From: Toxoplasma gondii ME49 | Lineage: Eukaryota; Apicomplexa; Conoidasida; Eucoccidiorida; Sarcocystidae | Length of the DNA stretch: 64,000 nucleotides | NCBI RefSeq assembly: GCF_000006565.2 | Contig: NC_031478.1 | Span: 851,874 to 915,873 of the forward strand | Direction of reading: 5' to 3' | Part shown: positions 1 through 10,683 of the stretch, one piece after another | How the letters are laid out: each line of letters begins with the position of its first letter | Position numbering within the stretch: position 1 is the first letter of the stretch | Notes under the pieces: model-generated | Database searches by the model: none | Told to the model about the DNA's origin: nothing | What the model saw: only the letters and a program-made list of their open reading frames with translations | Made by a program: the position numbers and the translations under genes

Positions 1-1394
1 TTCATCCCCAACCTCCTCGACCTCGTGTCGTTGCTGCTGTTCCTCCTTCTCTTCATTCCGCTTCTCTCTCTCGCACTCCTCCTAAATCCCAAAACAGACA
101 AGCTCATGAAGGAGTATCCGTACAAGCCGATGGACCCCACGCAGACGCAACGGCAGCTGCTCGTCGTCTTTGTAAGTCCCGCAAAGGAAAGAAAGAGGCT
201 CCGGTGCGGGCCGTCGTCCTCTCAGAAAGGCGAGTCGACAGCCTCGAAAACGCCCAAGGCGTATCTCTTCTGTCTGCGTTCCTTGTCGTTGATCGACTGG
301 GTTCAGTCCTCGTCAACGCTAAACTCGAAAGCGAAAGATCAAGCAACGGAACAGACTGTGGCCTAATGTGAGACCTTGCGCCTGGCGTATGTCTTGTGCC
401 CAGAGAGGCCGCGTCTTTTTAGTTCGCGCGTGCGTTGTTCTGCGTTTTCTGCAACCAAGGACGACGATTCCAGAGCGGTCGACCTGTCGCTCGAGCTGGA
501 CGCCAGCTTCGAATCGAAAGCAGAGCCAACTTTCTTAAACGAGTCGTTTCGCTTTCACGCGTAACGTCTGGTGTGGGGTGCTCCATCCGTTCTTCTCGCC
601 ACCTGGATAGAAACGCACAGACGTTTTCTTTTTTTCGACGCGCCCCCCCAGAGAGAGCTGCGCGGTAGCACATCGAGTTCCTTATCGCCGTCTTTTCCGT
701 GTCTCTCTCCGTTCTCTCTCCTCCCCTGCCCTCCTCTGGCTTCGCAGATGCACTTCGCTGTGCGCCTCGTTCCGTCGGTGATTGTCATTTCTGCTCTCTC
801 GCTCACGTACATGTTCAACATGGGCCATGATCTTTACGGCGACCTGCGCCAGGAGCTTCAGGTCAGAAGTGCTCTCTCTGCTTCTCTCTTGCCGCTGCAT
901 GCGTCGCCTCTCCCGCGTTTCCTCGACGAGGGAAGAGGCAGGCGCCTGGAGGACAGAGACGCCGACGGCCCCCGAGAGAACGCCCGTGGAAGTGAAGGCG
1001 GCGGAGACAAACGGCTCGAAGGAACAAGAGGAAAACGCCAACGCAGCCGCGACGGAAGCGCTGAGACTGGAGAAGAAAGAGAGACAAAGAGAGACCTGAC
1101 GAGCGAGGCGCGGTTCGACGACCTCGAGGGAAAGACCCCTGCTCAGCTTCTCGAATTTCTCGAGCGAAAATGCAACAACTTTCGCTTCGGAATCTCGTGG
1201 CTTTCAGGTAAAAGGAGACTGGTAACAAACAGAGAGTGTGGAGCCTCTGGAGGCTGACTACAGCGAATGCGGTGTTTGAGCTGATCTGGGGGTCGACGCA
1301 CGACTACACCGTCGAAAACGCATGGCGCCTGTGCTCGCGTTTGACTTCATTCCGCCCCACCAGCAAGGCGAGACGACAAGCACCGTATTCGTAT

Positions 1395-1441
<47 letters not shown>

Positions 1442-3872
1442 CAATGACAACCAGATAGTGACATAGATTTATACACATGCAGATTGGTGTTGAGAGATCT
1501 AGAGAACTCTGCGTCGACCAGACACTTGAAACGGGTGTATGGTGTTGAGTCGCACATACAGTGCCCTTTCTCGCTTGTCTCACTTTCGGTTGTGAGATGC
1601 GTGAGGCTGGTTCCCCCTATCCCTTTATTTTGGCGTTTCTTTTTTTTCTCGTGGCGTGTGTGGCGGACTCGCGGATAGCTCTTCGTTGGCCGGTCCTTCG
1701 TTACGAGATATTTCTCTGTGTGTCTATCCTGTCTTCTTTTTCGACCTCCTCAGGCAAGTGGCTAGCCTGCGGTGACGCAATGAAGGATACGGGGTCCGTG
1801 TTGGGCGAAGCCTCTCTAGTTTGCGCTGCCTCCACGCCTCTTGTGTTAGGTGAGTTTTTTGTGTTAGGTGAGTTTTCGTGTTTTTTCTCAGTCATCCAGC
1901 GTTTTATCAGGCGGTGAATGCTGTTGTCCCCCTCTGCTCATTCCGCTTCTTCGCTGCATTCTTCGTCGCCGTTTTCTCCTCTCCTTCTCCTCGCCTTTTC
2001 CCTCTTCAAGAGGTGCCGCGTTTCTGCTTCACTTCCGACGTTTTGCATGTTGCCTCGTCTTGCTTTTGACCCCCGCGAGGTTTTCTTCTTTCTCTGCCTC
2101 CCTGGTCGCATGTTACTTCATCGTCCAGACGGTCGTCTTCCCGTTCGGACGCCATGTGGTTTTGCTGGACCGTTGCCGATCCGGAATCGTTGGCATGCAC
2201 AGGGGTGGAGCATCAGGGGATCCTTGAAGCCCAAGCGGTGATTGCACGCTGTAACACAGCTCTCATGCGCTTCATCTTTGGTGACTTGTTTCTTGACATC
2301 TTGCGCGCCTGAAGTCGTTCTGTTCTGTCTTTAGGGGAGCTTTTCTGCTTCACACTCGTTGGCGTCACTCTCATGCTTCTCTCCATGTCCTACATCGACC
2401 GGTGAGCGATCGGGAGAGAGACGCGTTCTTCACCCTTTCTGGAAGTCGTCGAAGCGGCAGCTCTCTCGGCCAAAGACAAGAAACAGGCGCATGTACACAT
2501 GTCAACATTTACATTTTTATAGAGTTGTAAGTAGCGGCGCCTGCGATGTGCCTTGTCCTTTCTTTCATAGCCAGACACATATGAGTATTTGCTCTCTGTG
2601 TGTACAAAGGCGTCTGTATGTAGATCTCCCTCCCTCGGCTTAGCTGGGTCGGTGCCTGTCGCACGAATCGGGTCCGCGTTGCCCTCAACACACAGTTCAA
2701 TTTCGTTTTTTCCCGAATTTCTGTTCATTCCACGATTTCTGCCGCCTTGCGTTCTCGCCTCCGGTGTCGCGCGTTCGTCTTCAGATTCGAAAGTCTTCTC
2801 GCAATTCCTCCCGTTCGCAATCGCTGGTGGCTCGCGAGTTGTGCGCTGCTGACGGTCGTCATCGCGTTGACTGTGACGACTCGAGTCACTCTGCATCGTA
2901 GATATCTGGACTCTGCGGCTTGCCAAGAAAGCAGGAAAGCGGAGTTCTCTTCTTCTGCTGTGTTTTCTGGCTCTTCGCGACCGTTCCAAAGCGAGGGTGC
3001 ACTTGGAGCCGAAGGAGGGAGGATGGCAGCACCCGAGCAGAGAGCTGGGAACGACAGACCAGAAGCCGCGGGCAGAGCAGATGTGCATGCGCGCCCCCAG
3101 GAGACCAGGAAGTTCACGAACTACGCTGCTCTCATTGTAAGTGTGTCTCGACGCGAGCCCATAGACTGAAGCCTCTTGTGGCGTCGCTGGGGCGTTGCTC
3201 GTGTCTCGTGTGTGTGACGTTCAATTTGCTGCAGTCAAACCCAGTGTCTGTTCCATCGAGTCCGGTATCTGTGTTACTGTTTTCTTCACTGCACTCCACA
3301 AGAGGATGCCAGGCAGACAGGCAGCACATGCTTCCTCAAACATCAGACACGCGTAGGGCGTTTCAACCTCGACTTTCTTCCTTGCTGTTCATCGGCAAGT
3401 CGTCCTCTCCCTGTTGTCTGTGCTGGCGGCTAGCCTCGGCACAGTTGCCTCCCAGCGACGCCTCCTCACGCACTGGGACTCTGCGCCGGTTTCCTCCGTT
3501 TTTCGCATGCAGTGCGTAGGTTTCACTGGTACCGAGCGATGTCGCATGCGTATCTTCGCACTTGCATGCGCCACAGGTTTCCATTTGTAAAAGACTCGTT
3601 TCCTCGACCCCCGTCCTTCCGCCCTGTCCTTTGTGCATCTCTCTCGTCTCTTCGTCTACGCCGTTCCGCGGGTGCACTTGTCCTCTCGTCTGTCAATCTC
3701 TTTTCTTCAGTGGCCGCACTGGAGTCTGTGCTTACTCGCCGGATTGCTCTGGATTTTCGTCGTGATCGTCGACGAGTTGGTCAAGCGCGTTGAGAGACAG
3801 ACGCACGAACACCACCAAAAGTATCTCAAGGTGCTCTTCGCAACGCGGCTGGGCATGTGGAGTCCAAAGTAG
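1..3872 (+). CDS. TMEM94-like P-type ATPase-related membrane protein, C-terminal part (5' end outside window)
   Basis: Exons in one consistent frame: 1-171, 748-1207, 1754-1849, 2335-2401, 2785-3136 and 3711-3872 (stop TAG). All junctions are GT-AG and all phases agree. The first exon encodes a hydrophobic helix followed by LNPKTDKLMKEYPYKP. Later exons encode more membrane helices (near MHFAVRLVPSVIVISAL, GELFCFTLVGVTLMLLSM, NRWWLASCALLTVVIAL and WSLCLLAGLLWIFVVIV). The protein ends in DELVKRVERQTHEHHQKYLK and LFATRLGMWSPK, which resembles the end of animal TMEM94 (an ETKLGMNSPF-type tail after an NELVKLHE-like helix). TMEM94 is a P-type ATPase-related protein of internal membranes linked to magnesium transport. 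The catalytic domains would lie left of the window, so the family call rests on the C-terminal membrane block only. The exon 748-1207 contains a hydrophilic Arg/Glu-rich stretch of about 80 residues. A generic P-type cation ATPase is the main alternative. Confidence 0.68.
1399..1438. repeat. (AT)20 microsatellite
   Basis: Uninterrupted AT dinucleotide run inside an intron of the TMEM94-like gene. Confidence 0.98.
1841..1876 (+). repeat. Perfect 2 x 18 bp tandem duplication carrying a splice donor
   Basis: The unit ttgtgttaggtgagtttt occurs twice without mismatch (1841-1858 and 1859-1876). Each copy contains the donor G|GTGAGT that closes the exon starting at 1754. Using the second donor extends the exon by exactly 18 nt, adding six residues (EFFVLG) without changing frame. 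Confidence 0.9.
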
Positions 3873-6589
3873 ACCAGGCGACACAAACGCTGACTGCAGA
3901 AGGTCCACGGGTTCAGCGGTGCCGACGTATTTACGGTGTTTGTGTCCCTCTGACTCGGCTCCTTCAATCATCGATACAGCGAAATATACACATGCGTATG
4001 TATGCAATCACATGCATGTTTATATGCGTATATATATATATATATATATATATGTACCTACTCTTTTCTGTGCATGCTTCTTCTCTATGGTACCTTGTGT
4101 ATGTAAAGTATATCTACATTACACACATGTATGTATATATGGTTTTCATTATGTATATATATATATATATATATGCATATGTATACATATATGCATATGT
4201 GTATATACATATATGTATGAATGTCTTTAGTCGTGTACGTCAGGTACCTTCTGCATGTGTTGTCTATAGGTATACATATACCTGTATATATGTACAGTTC
4301 TGGATCACGAACTCCCTTTGCCAGCGGATGGATTTGGGGAATGAAGTGTTTGTGGGGGTTCCATGTATAGCGAATGTATCTGACTGTGGTCAAGCCGTCG
4401 CGGCTGCGCGTCACAGGGCCAAGGAACGGTGGGTCTTGAACGGCAGGAGAACTTTTTTTCTTGCGCCGATTTGCATCCGGTCTGGTTAAGGCAGCCAACG
4501 CTGCATGCGCTTGGTGTGTGGAAGTGCGTCGCATGAACCGACGTCGTGTCACTCCCTCGAGCGTTCGTCCTCTCTAGTCCTCTGCAGCTTCTCGGACATG
4601 AGAGAGCATCTTTGTACCTCTCCGAAATTCTCTCAGAACGGCAGAGATGAATCCAGAGACGAAGGTGCATGCACACGCCTTTGAAGACTCGGGCCAGTGC
4701 GTTTGCAGAGACACAGATCTATTTGCGTAGATGATGAATGATACAGAGATGCATAGAGAGACACAGAGAGATGTGAGACAGATTGACGCAGAGAGAAACT
4801 GAGATGAAGATCGATGGACAGAGAAGAGACAAATAGATAGACAGATACATAGATGCACAGATATAGAGATAATTAGATAGATAGACATATCAGTGCACTG
4901 ACATAGAGGTAGATCCGTTATTTGTACTGGGATAGGTACAGGATGCCTATCGGTGGAGAGCTATTGGTGGATTTCTGCTGTGTGGTGCTGTGGCAAGTAT
5001 CGTTCTTTGGCGGAGTCGATGGTCTCTCTGACGGCTTCTCTCGAAGATCGCGAAAAACGGAGTCGGCCTCTTCTGTCACAGCAACTCTACGTTGATCCAG
5101 TGTTGTTTTTGTCCGAACACTGGTCGCAGTGCCGCGTACACAGATGCACTGCAACAGAGAGCGAGGTCCTGATGTCTTCATGGCGAGACATGCACCTACC
5201 TCACCGCTGTAAAGGCCGATGTAAGTAGAATTAGGCACACAGATCTCTATTTATGTGGGCAATCCTGTGTCGCCGTGATTGCGCATGTTTATCCCTTCGA
5301 AAAAACGCAGCATTCCCGAGGCAGCGAAGCTTCCAGAGAGGCAGACAAGCGTTCGAATTTCTCTCGTCAACGGGTGAATGCACGACGCATCCACGCAGTG
5401 CTGAAGGCCAGCTGTCTCGCCTCCCTGCGTAGCACTACGCGACGTCGCGGCGTTTTGAGTCGCCAGAGAGCAAGAAGAAGAACGCCGCCTTCCTGCAGTT
5501 CAGAGGGTCGGAAACGATTGTCTGTGTGTGCACTGATCTGGGTGAACCGGCAGGTGCTTTTGTCTTCAGCAAGGTTTTTTCTCGCATCGCCAATTAGATG
5601 GTTTTATCTCGTTTTGGGTCGTCGCTCTGCCGTCGCGTTCGAGTCCGCGCATGCAGCAGACCAGCGCATCTGCCGCCAATCGCCTGGCGCATCTGCTTCG
5701 GCGCTGACGTTCGCTTTTCCTGTCGCCGACAAGAGAGCTTTCGCGGACTGAGAAAGGGAGGGAAATTGAGATTTTTTTACGCAGAGAGGGAACTTGGTCG
5801 AGGGTGTTGTCTCCGGTGGGTGTCGCCGTTCTGCATGCATGCAATAAAGCGACTTTCTCCGTGAGATACGCTGATAACCTCGAGAGAGGGTCAAGGATTT
5901 TAGTCGTTTCTATACTGAAAAAAAGCAGACGAGACAGGATGAAGTGAGCTCGTGAGAGAGCGCGTCTTCCGCTGTCGACGTCGACAAACTGTTCTCCTTT
6001 CGAACGACATTTCTCGTGTGTGTCATGCACATCGTTTCTGTCGAGCGTCACTCACGCTGCGTCTGTCTCGTTGCTTCCGATTCTCTTCTCTTTTCGCTGT
6101 TCTCGTTCCTCTTTTCTTGTCTGGTTCTCCTCCTGGGTCCGTCGCCTTTACGTTCTCTTGGCGCGTTCTTTGATCCCTCTTCCTTCCATTTATTCTGTCT
6201 CGTCTCTCCGGTTTTCTCCTCTCTCCTCATCTTTCCCTTTCTCGAGTCGGCTTTCTCTCTCTCCTATCCTCCTTTGCTCTCTTCTTCCAACGTCTCCCTC
6301 TCCCTCCTTTCTTCTCTACCTTCTTCCCCCTTCTTTTTCGAGTTGTCGCTCTACTCCTGCGTCAAGAGACGGTAAACTGAGTCGATTCGTGGGTGGCTCG
6401 TCCACTCCTTCTCCTCTGGCGGCGGTGCTGCTCATTCAGTTCCACCGATACGCACGAGAGAAACTCAAGAACCTTGCCTGCTCGCAGACGGAGAGGAGAC
6501 GGAACAGCGAACAGAAAGGCAAAGAGCGGAACGCAATGTAGAGAGACGGCGAGGACCGGCACACAGGAAGACGAGACCGAGAGGAAAGA
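3873..6589. other. Intergenic: microsatellites and probable DNMT2 leader
   Basis: After the stop of the membrane protein gene there are (TA)n runs at 4029-4053 and 4154-4174. A degenerate GATA/GACA-type repeat follows at about 4729-4905 (agatagacagatacatagat-like units). From about 6050 to 6360 the plus strand is strongly pyrimidine-rich (CTTCTCTCCTT-like), which fits a long leader or promoter of the downstream methyltransferase gene. I see no coding exon here. Confidence 0.7.
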
Positions 6590-9100
6590 ATGGAGATGAT
6601 GGAGAAGCGAAGGAGTCGAGAGGCGGCACCCGAAGTGAAAGAGGAGAGCCGATGCGCCCTGCAACGACGGCAGTCTGTCGAAGCCTCCCAGGAAGGTACC
6701 AGACGACTTGCGGCACAGAGCAACGTCCCAGAAGAGAGGAGAGTCGTCACGGAGAAGCCTGTTCGACAGAGAAGCCCGGGAGCTGTCGACTGGCAGGTCT
6801 TTGAGTTTTTCAGCGGCATAGGAGGCTTGCATGCAGGCTGGAATCGCGCCGTCGAGATTTTCAACAACGCGGCGGGTGTACATACACCTCAACAGGGACG
6901 CCCCGCCGTCGCCGGTTCACCTGCAAGCAATGCGCCTGTCGGTCCCCAGGAAACAGCGGCTTTTCAAGCCGACGGAATACCCTGTTCTCAATGTATCTAC
7001 GATTCGGAGACACCGCAGGGGCTGCCCTCAGTTCCTGTCTCCTCCTCATCCTCACGCGAGTCTGCGACGACCGTCCGTCTGCATGCGCCAGTGTGTCGCG
7101 CGTACGATGTGAATACGACGGCGAATCAGGTGTACGCACACAACTTTGGCTTGGCGCCCCTTCCGCTCTCGTTGGAATACGTCCCGGCGGCTGTTCTAGG
7201 AGAAGTGAGAGAGGCTGAAAAGCTCAAAAATGCAGAAACGCCGATCTGTAAGGCAAACCCGCAGGCACTGGAGGCGCCTGCCGCGCGGCCGGGGACGCCT
7301 CTGAACATGGGCGAAGAAGACGAGATGAGAGATTTGAAAGCACCGATCATCTCTGACACGCAGCGGGAACAGAACGGGAGAACAGCGAATGGATTCGACA
7401 CTCCATCAATAAAGAAAAAGTTGAGGAGAAACGACGCAGCCGCAGACGTCTGGCTCCTGTCTCCGCCGTGTCAACCTTACACGCGAGGGGGGAAGCGCGA
7501 GGATCTTCACGACCCGCGCGCGCGCGGCCTTCTGCATCTTCTCGACTGTTTGGAGCGTCTGAAGACTCCTCCGAAGCTGCTTTTTCTGGAGAATGTTCGC
7601 GGCTTCGAAGAGTCGCAAACGCGACAGCGCCTTCTCTCAGTCCTGAAAAAAAAGGCGTACACAGTCGAAGAATTTCTCCTCTCACCCACCCAGCTGGGGT
7701 GTCCCAACACGCGCGTTCGGTACTACTGCCTGGCCGCGAGGACCGAGCGAGCTGAGGAGGAAGAAAACGAAGAAAGCGAAAACGCGGATGGTGAGCGCGA
7801 GCGCGAGGAAGGCAAAGGCCGGCTATACGGGACAGGAGGAGGAGGAGGAGCTCGTGGAGAGGCGGAAGAGACAGAAGGCGAAGGAGGAGGCGGCTCCGGT
7901 GGCTTGCAGGCCGGCGGAGACAAGTGTCAAAAGGGCTCTTTACTCGTGGCTAAAAGCGAGGAGACTGCTGTGCGAGGAAAGAGAAACAGCGAATCAGACA
8001 ATCCATTCAACCTCTGTATCAGTCCCCCGGCAGCCGCCCTCGAACTGTGGTGTCAGTACACTGGAGTGCCCTGCGTGCGGCTGCGTGCAGACCCAGAGAC
8101 AGCTGCTGGGTTCCCGTGGAGGCTTTCTGCCTCGCCTTCTCAAGCGTCTCCTTCCTCCCTCTCGCCGAGGCGTCCGTCCGCGGTTCTGCAGCCTGTAGCG
8201 CGACACATTGGAGCTTTTCTCGACGCGTTTCTGAGTCCCGACAAGCTGCGAACTCTGCAAGTTCCCTCGACCAAGCTTCGGCGATTCATCGGCTTTGATC
8301 GGCCGCGATGTTCTCACACGCGCCTCCAGAAAAAACGAGAGCGCCTGGCAAATTTGTCGTCTGGGCAGGCGTCGAAGCTCGAGCGCGAAGCCTGGGAAGC
8401 GAGCACAAAAGAGTCGTGTACGCAGAAGGCCTACGACGGCTCTGCGAGCGGGCCGGAGGGAGCGGAGCATTCGGGGAACTCCGCGGGGCCTCCCGAGTGC
8501 ACCTGTGCATGCTGTCAAGAGGGCAACTGCAGCTGTGCTTCGTTCGTCTTTCGGTTGGATGTCGTGACGCCAGAATCGACTGCAAGTAGCACTTTCACCA
8601 AGGGATACACAACCAATATTCACACTGGGGGACCTCTTCTACTCGTTCCGGATGTGTCTCTTGTCTCTTCTTCAGAACCATCTGACGAACCGCCTCCTTT
8701 CTGCTCTTCTACTTCTTCATCTTCTTCTTGCTCTTCTTCTTGCTCTTCTTCGTCCTCGTCTCTCTCTGCATGTCCTTGCATGCAGTCGTCTGGATCTCCT
8801 TCTGCGGTGAGGGCGGTTCGATGTGTTCAGGAGGTGGGGAGTCCTTACCAGCATGTTTTTGCGACGGAGGAGCTGGACAAAACGCGTTTCCAGCGTGCGC
8901 TTCGAGCGACAGACTTTGTCCGCTTCTTCTCGCGCGAGGAGCTGCTGCGGCTGCACGGATACCCTCCGTCTTTCTCGTTTCCTCTGTCGATCCGAGACGC
9001 AAAGGCAGCAAGCCTGGTCGGAAACTCTGTAAATGTGGACGTTGTCGCGGTGTTGCTTCTGCATCTGCTTCTCGGCTTCTTCTCTTGCCGACGAGACTGA
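6590..9100 (+). CDS. DNMT2: DNMT2-type tRNA (cytosine-5) methyltransferase, insertion-rich
   Basis: Intronless gene for 836 residues. DNMT2/TRDMT1 enzymes methylate C38 in the tRNA anticodon loop using S-adenosylmethionine. Motif I is FEFFSGIGGLHAGW (residues 71-84). Next comes AYDVNTTANQVYAHNF (171-186), then the catalytic loop SPPCQPYTRGG with Cys294, motif VI ENVRGFE (334-340), the LGCPNTRVRYYCLA block (369-382) and motif X GNSVNV (811-816). These motifs are in the right order and are closer to DNMT2 than to DNMT1/3. Usual family length is about 400; the excess sits in low-complexity insertions after motif I (about 91-167), before the catalytic loop (about 190-280), after residue 385 (Glu/Gly-rich), and in a Ser/Cys run near 8690-8765. 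The DNMT2 signature CFT is replaced by TFT (Thr668), followed by a recognisable KGYT...TGG block. The first ATG is used. DNA methylation is not implied. Confidence 0.94.
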   Translation: MEMMEKRRSREAAPEVKEESRCALQRRQSVEASQEGTRRLAAQSNVPEERRVVTEKPVRQRSPGAVDWQVFEFFSGIGGLHAGWNRAVEIFNNAAGVHTPQQGRPAVAGSPASNAPVGPQETAAFQADGIPCSQCIYDSETPQGLPSVPVSSSSSRESATTVRLHAPVCRAYDVNTTANQVYAHNFGLAPLPLSLEYVPAAVLGEVREAEKLKNAETPICKANPQALEAPAARPGTPLNMGEEDEMRDLKAPIISDTQREQNGRTANGFDTPSIKKKLRRNDAAADVWLLSPPCQPYTRGGKREDLHDPRARGLLHLLDCLERLKTPPKLLFLENVRGFEESQTRQRLLSVLKKKAYTVEEFLLSPTQLGCPNTRVRYYCLAARTERAEEEENEESENADGEREREEGKGRLYGTGGGGGARGEAEETEGEGGGGSGGLQAGGDKCQKGSLLVAKSEETAVRGKRNSESDNPFNLCISPPAAALELWCQYTGVPCVRLRADPETAAGFPWRLSASPSQASPSSLSPRRPSAVLQPVARHIGAFLDAFLSPDKLRTLQVPSTKLRRFIGFDRPRCSHTRLQKKRERLANLSSGQASKLEREAWEASTKESCTQKAYDGSASGPEGAEHSGNSAGPPECTCACCQEGNCSCASFVFRLDVVTPESTASSTFTKGYTTNIHTGGPLLLVPDVSLVSSSEPSDEPPPFCSSTSSSSSCSSSCSSSSSSLSACPCMQSSGSPSAVRAVRCVQEVGSPYQHVFATEELDKTRFQRALRATDFVRFFSREELLRLHGYPPSFSFPLSIRDAKAASLVGNSVNVDVVAVLLLHLLLGFFSCRRD

Positions 9101-10683
9101 CTCAGACCTCGGGGGCCGTCGTGTGCAGCATGAGAACAGAGCTCTCTGGGTCTTCCGTGTCGAAGGCCATTTATGTTTCGAATCCAACTACTAGCCACTC
9201 GCCGACCCCCGTGACACAGGGTGCTTGGTCCAGCCGCTTACCACTGATGATGCTTCTGTCGTGGACGCCGACACAGGGTCGCTGTGTCGCCCGACCAAGG
9301 AAGGCCTCAAAAAGGAGACAGACGTCCGTTCACCTCTTTTGAGCCTTGCGAGACCGAAAAAAACGGTGCATCCCTTCCGGATTTTTTTCCTTCGCCCTCG
9401 GCTTGCGCCTCTTGTTTCCATGTCTGTCTGTAAACTCGAACCTGTCTCTTTTGCCGAGCAGTGCAGCGCTTGTGGGCATCCCTGTGTTCGCAGACAGTGT
9501 AGCTCAACGGGGGACCACTGGGCGAGAGACACTAGGTCTGGGTTTCGCAAGAAAACATGTCGCCAAACGCTAGATCGATGAAGTCGCAGAGAGAGGTAGA
9601 GGGACTGTTTCGACACGCACAGCGACTGGTTTCGCCTTTGGGATGAGCGTTCGTTCCACTCGTACAGGTTCAGCAGTCAAAATTGTCATTGCTGTTGTTC
9701 CACTGGAGAGAAAAACAGGACCGTGAACAACGCACTCGAAGTATTCGCATTTGCGTTATCTCACACTCGCCAGAAAAAACCAGACAAAAGCGTGGAAACG
9801 CACGGCGATGTCTTTTCGAGACTGAAGCAGCAGAAAAAAGTATCCCAAGGAACTTGGGGTCCCCACTTCCTCGCGTGTGCGAACAGGCCCGCAGAGGAGA
9901 AACGTTCCTTCCGCCTCCTTGTTGACAGAAAAGCGACCAAAAAAAAGACAATTGTGGCGGAGGCACTCCTCCCGCTGTCCAAGTGTTTCGCAGAAAGAGT
10001 GCTTTCTGCATTGTATCTGAGTGTTTAGTCAAAACCCCGACAAGCAGCCAGAGCTACGTACGCATTCACGCCTCTTCACATACTGTACATGCAACTGCAT
10101 CTCGAGAGATTTGTGCGTGGCGAGAAATGGTGAGTAGGTCGACCGACTAGGTTCTACGTTTTTGGGTTTTCATCGTCGGTTGTGTTCTCTAGGCGTAATA
10201 CATGGATGGCGTTTCTCAATCAAATTAACATTGAGAGAAAACTACTACTCATATGCTAGTATGGGCAAATCCATCGTACTGGGAGACAAAACAGTGCGGT
10301 CATTTTGCAGCCACCGAAGCAGCGAGAGCATGCACTTTCACGCCTGCTGCTTCCCGACGAACTGCGTCTCTGAGGTCTACTGCCAGGCTGTCGCAGAATG
10401 TTGCCGCAGACGAGTGTGGCTGATCCGTCTTTTCCTTTTCTCTATGCGCAAGCGACCCTCTGTTTCTTCTCCCCTCTCCACTGTTCACATCCCTTTTCAT
10501 CCGCGTGTTGTCGGCAGCCGTCGATTTCTCGCCTCCGTTCTACTCTACCAATCCACCAGAGGCACTTGAGCGATAAAAACGCTGAGCAAGCTTTTCCGAC
10601 TCCCGCTCTGAACCTCCAGTCTCAGAGGCCCTCCACGTCTCTTCTATTGTCAGCTCCTGCTTCTTGAAAGCCGCCCTGTCGCT
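9101..10683. other. Intergenic: converging 3' ends
   Basis: This lies between the DNMT2 stop and the EB1 stop, which is read from the other strand. It should hold both 3' UTRs. No open frame with recognisable protein features and no RNA gene was seen. Confidence 0.6.

Noticed and set aside
4729..4905. Array of similar 4-8 bp units considered as CRISPR-like or minisatellite
   Set aside because: Units are degenerate GATA/GACA simple sequence without spacers; this is eukaryotic microsatellite DNA.
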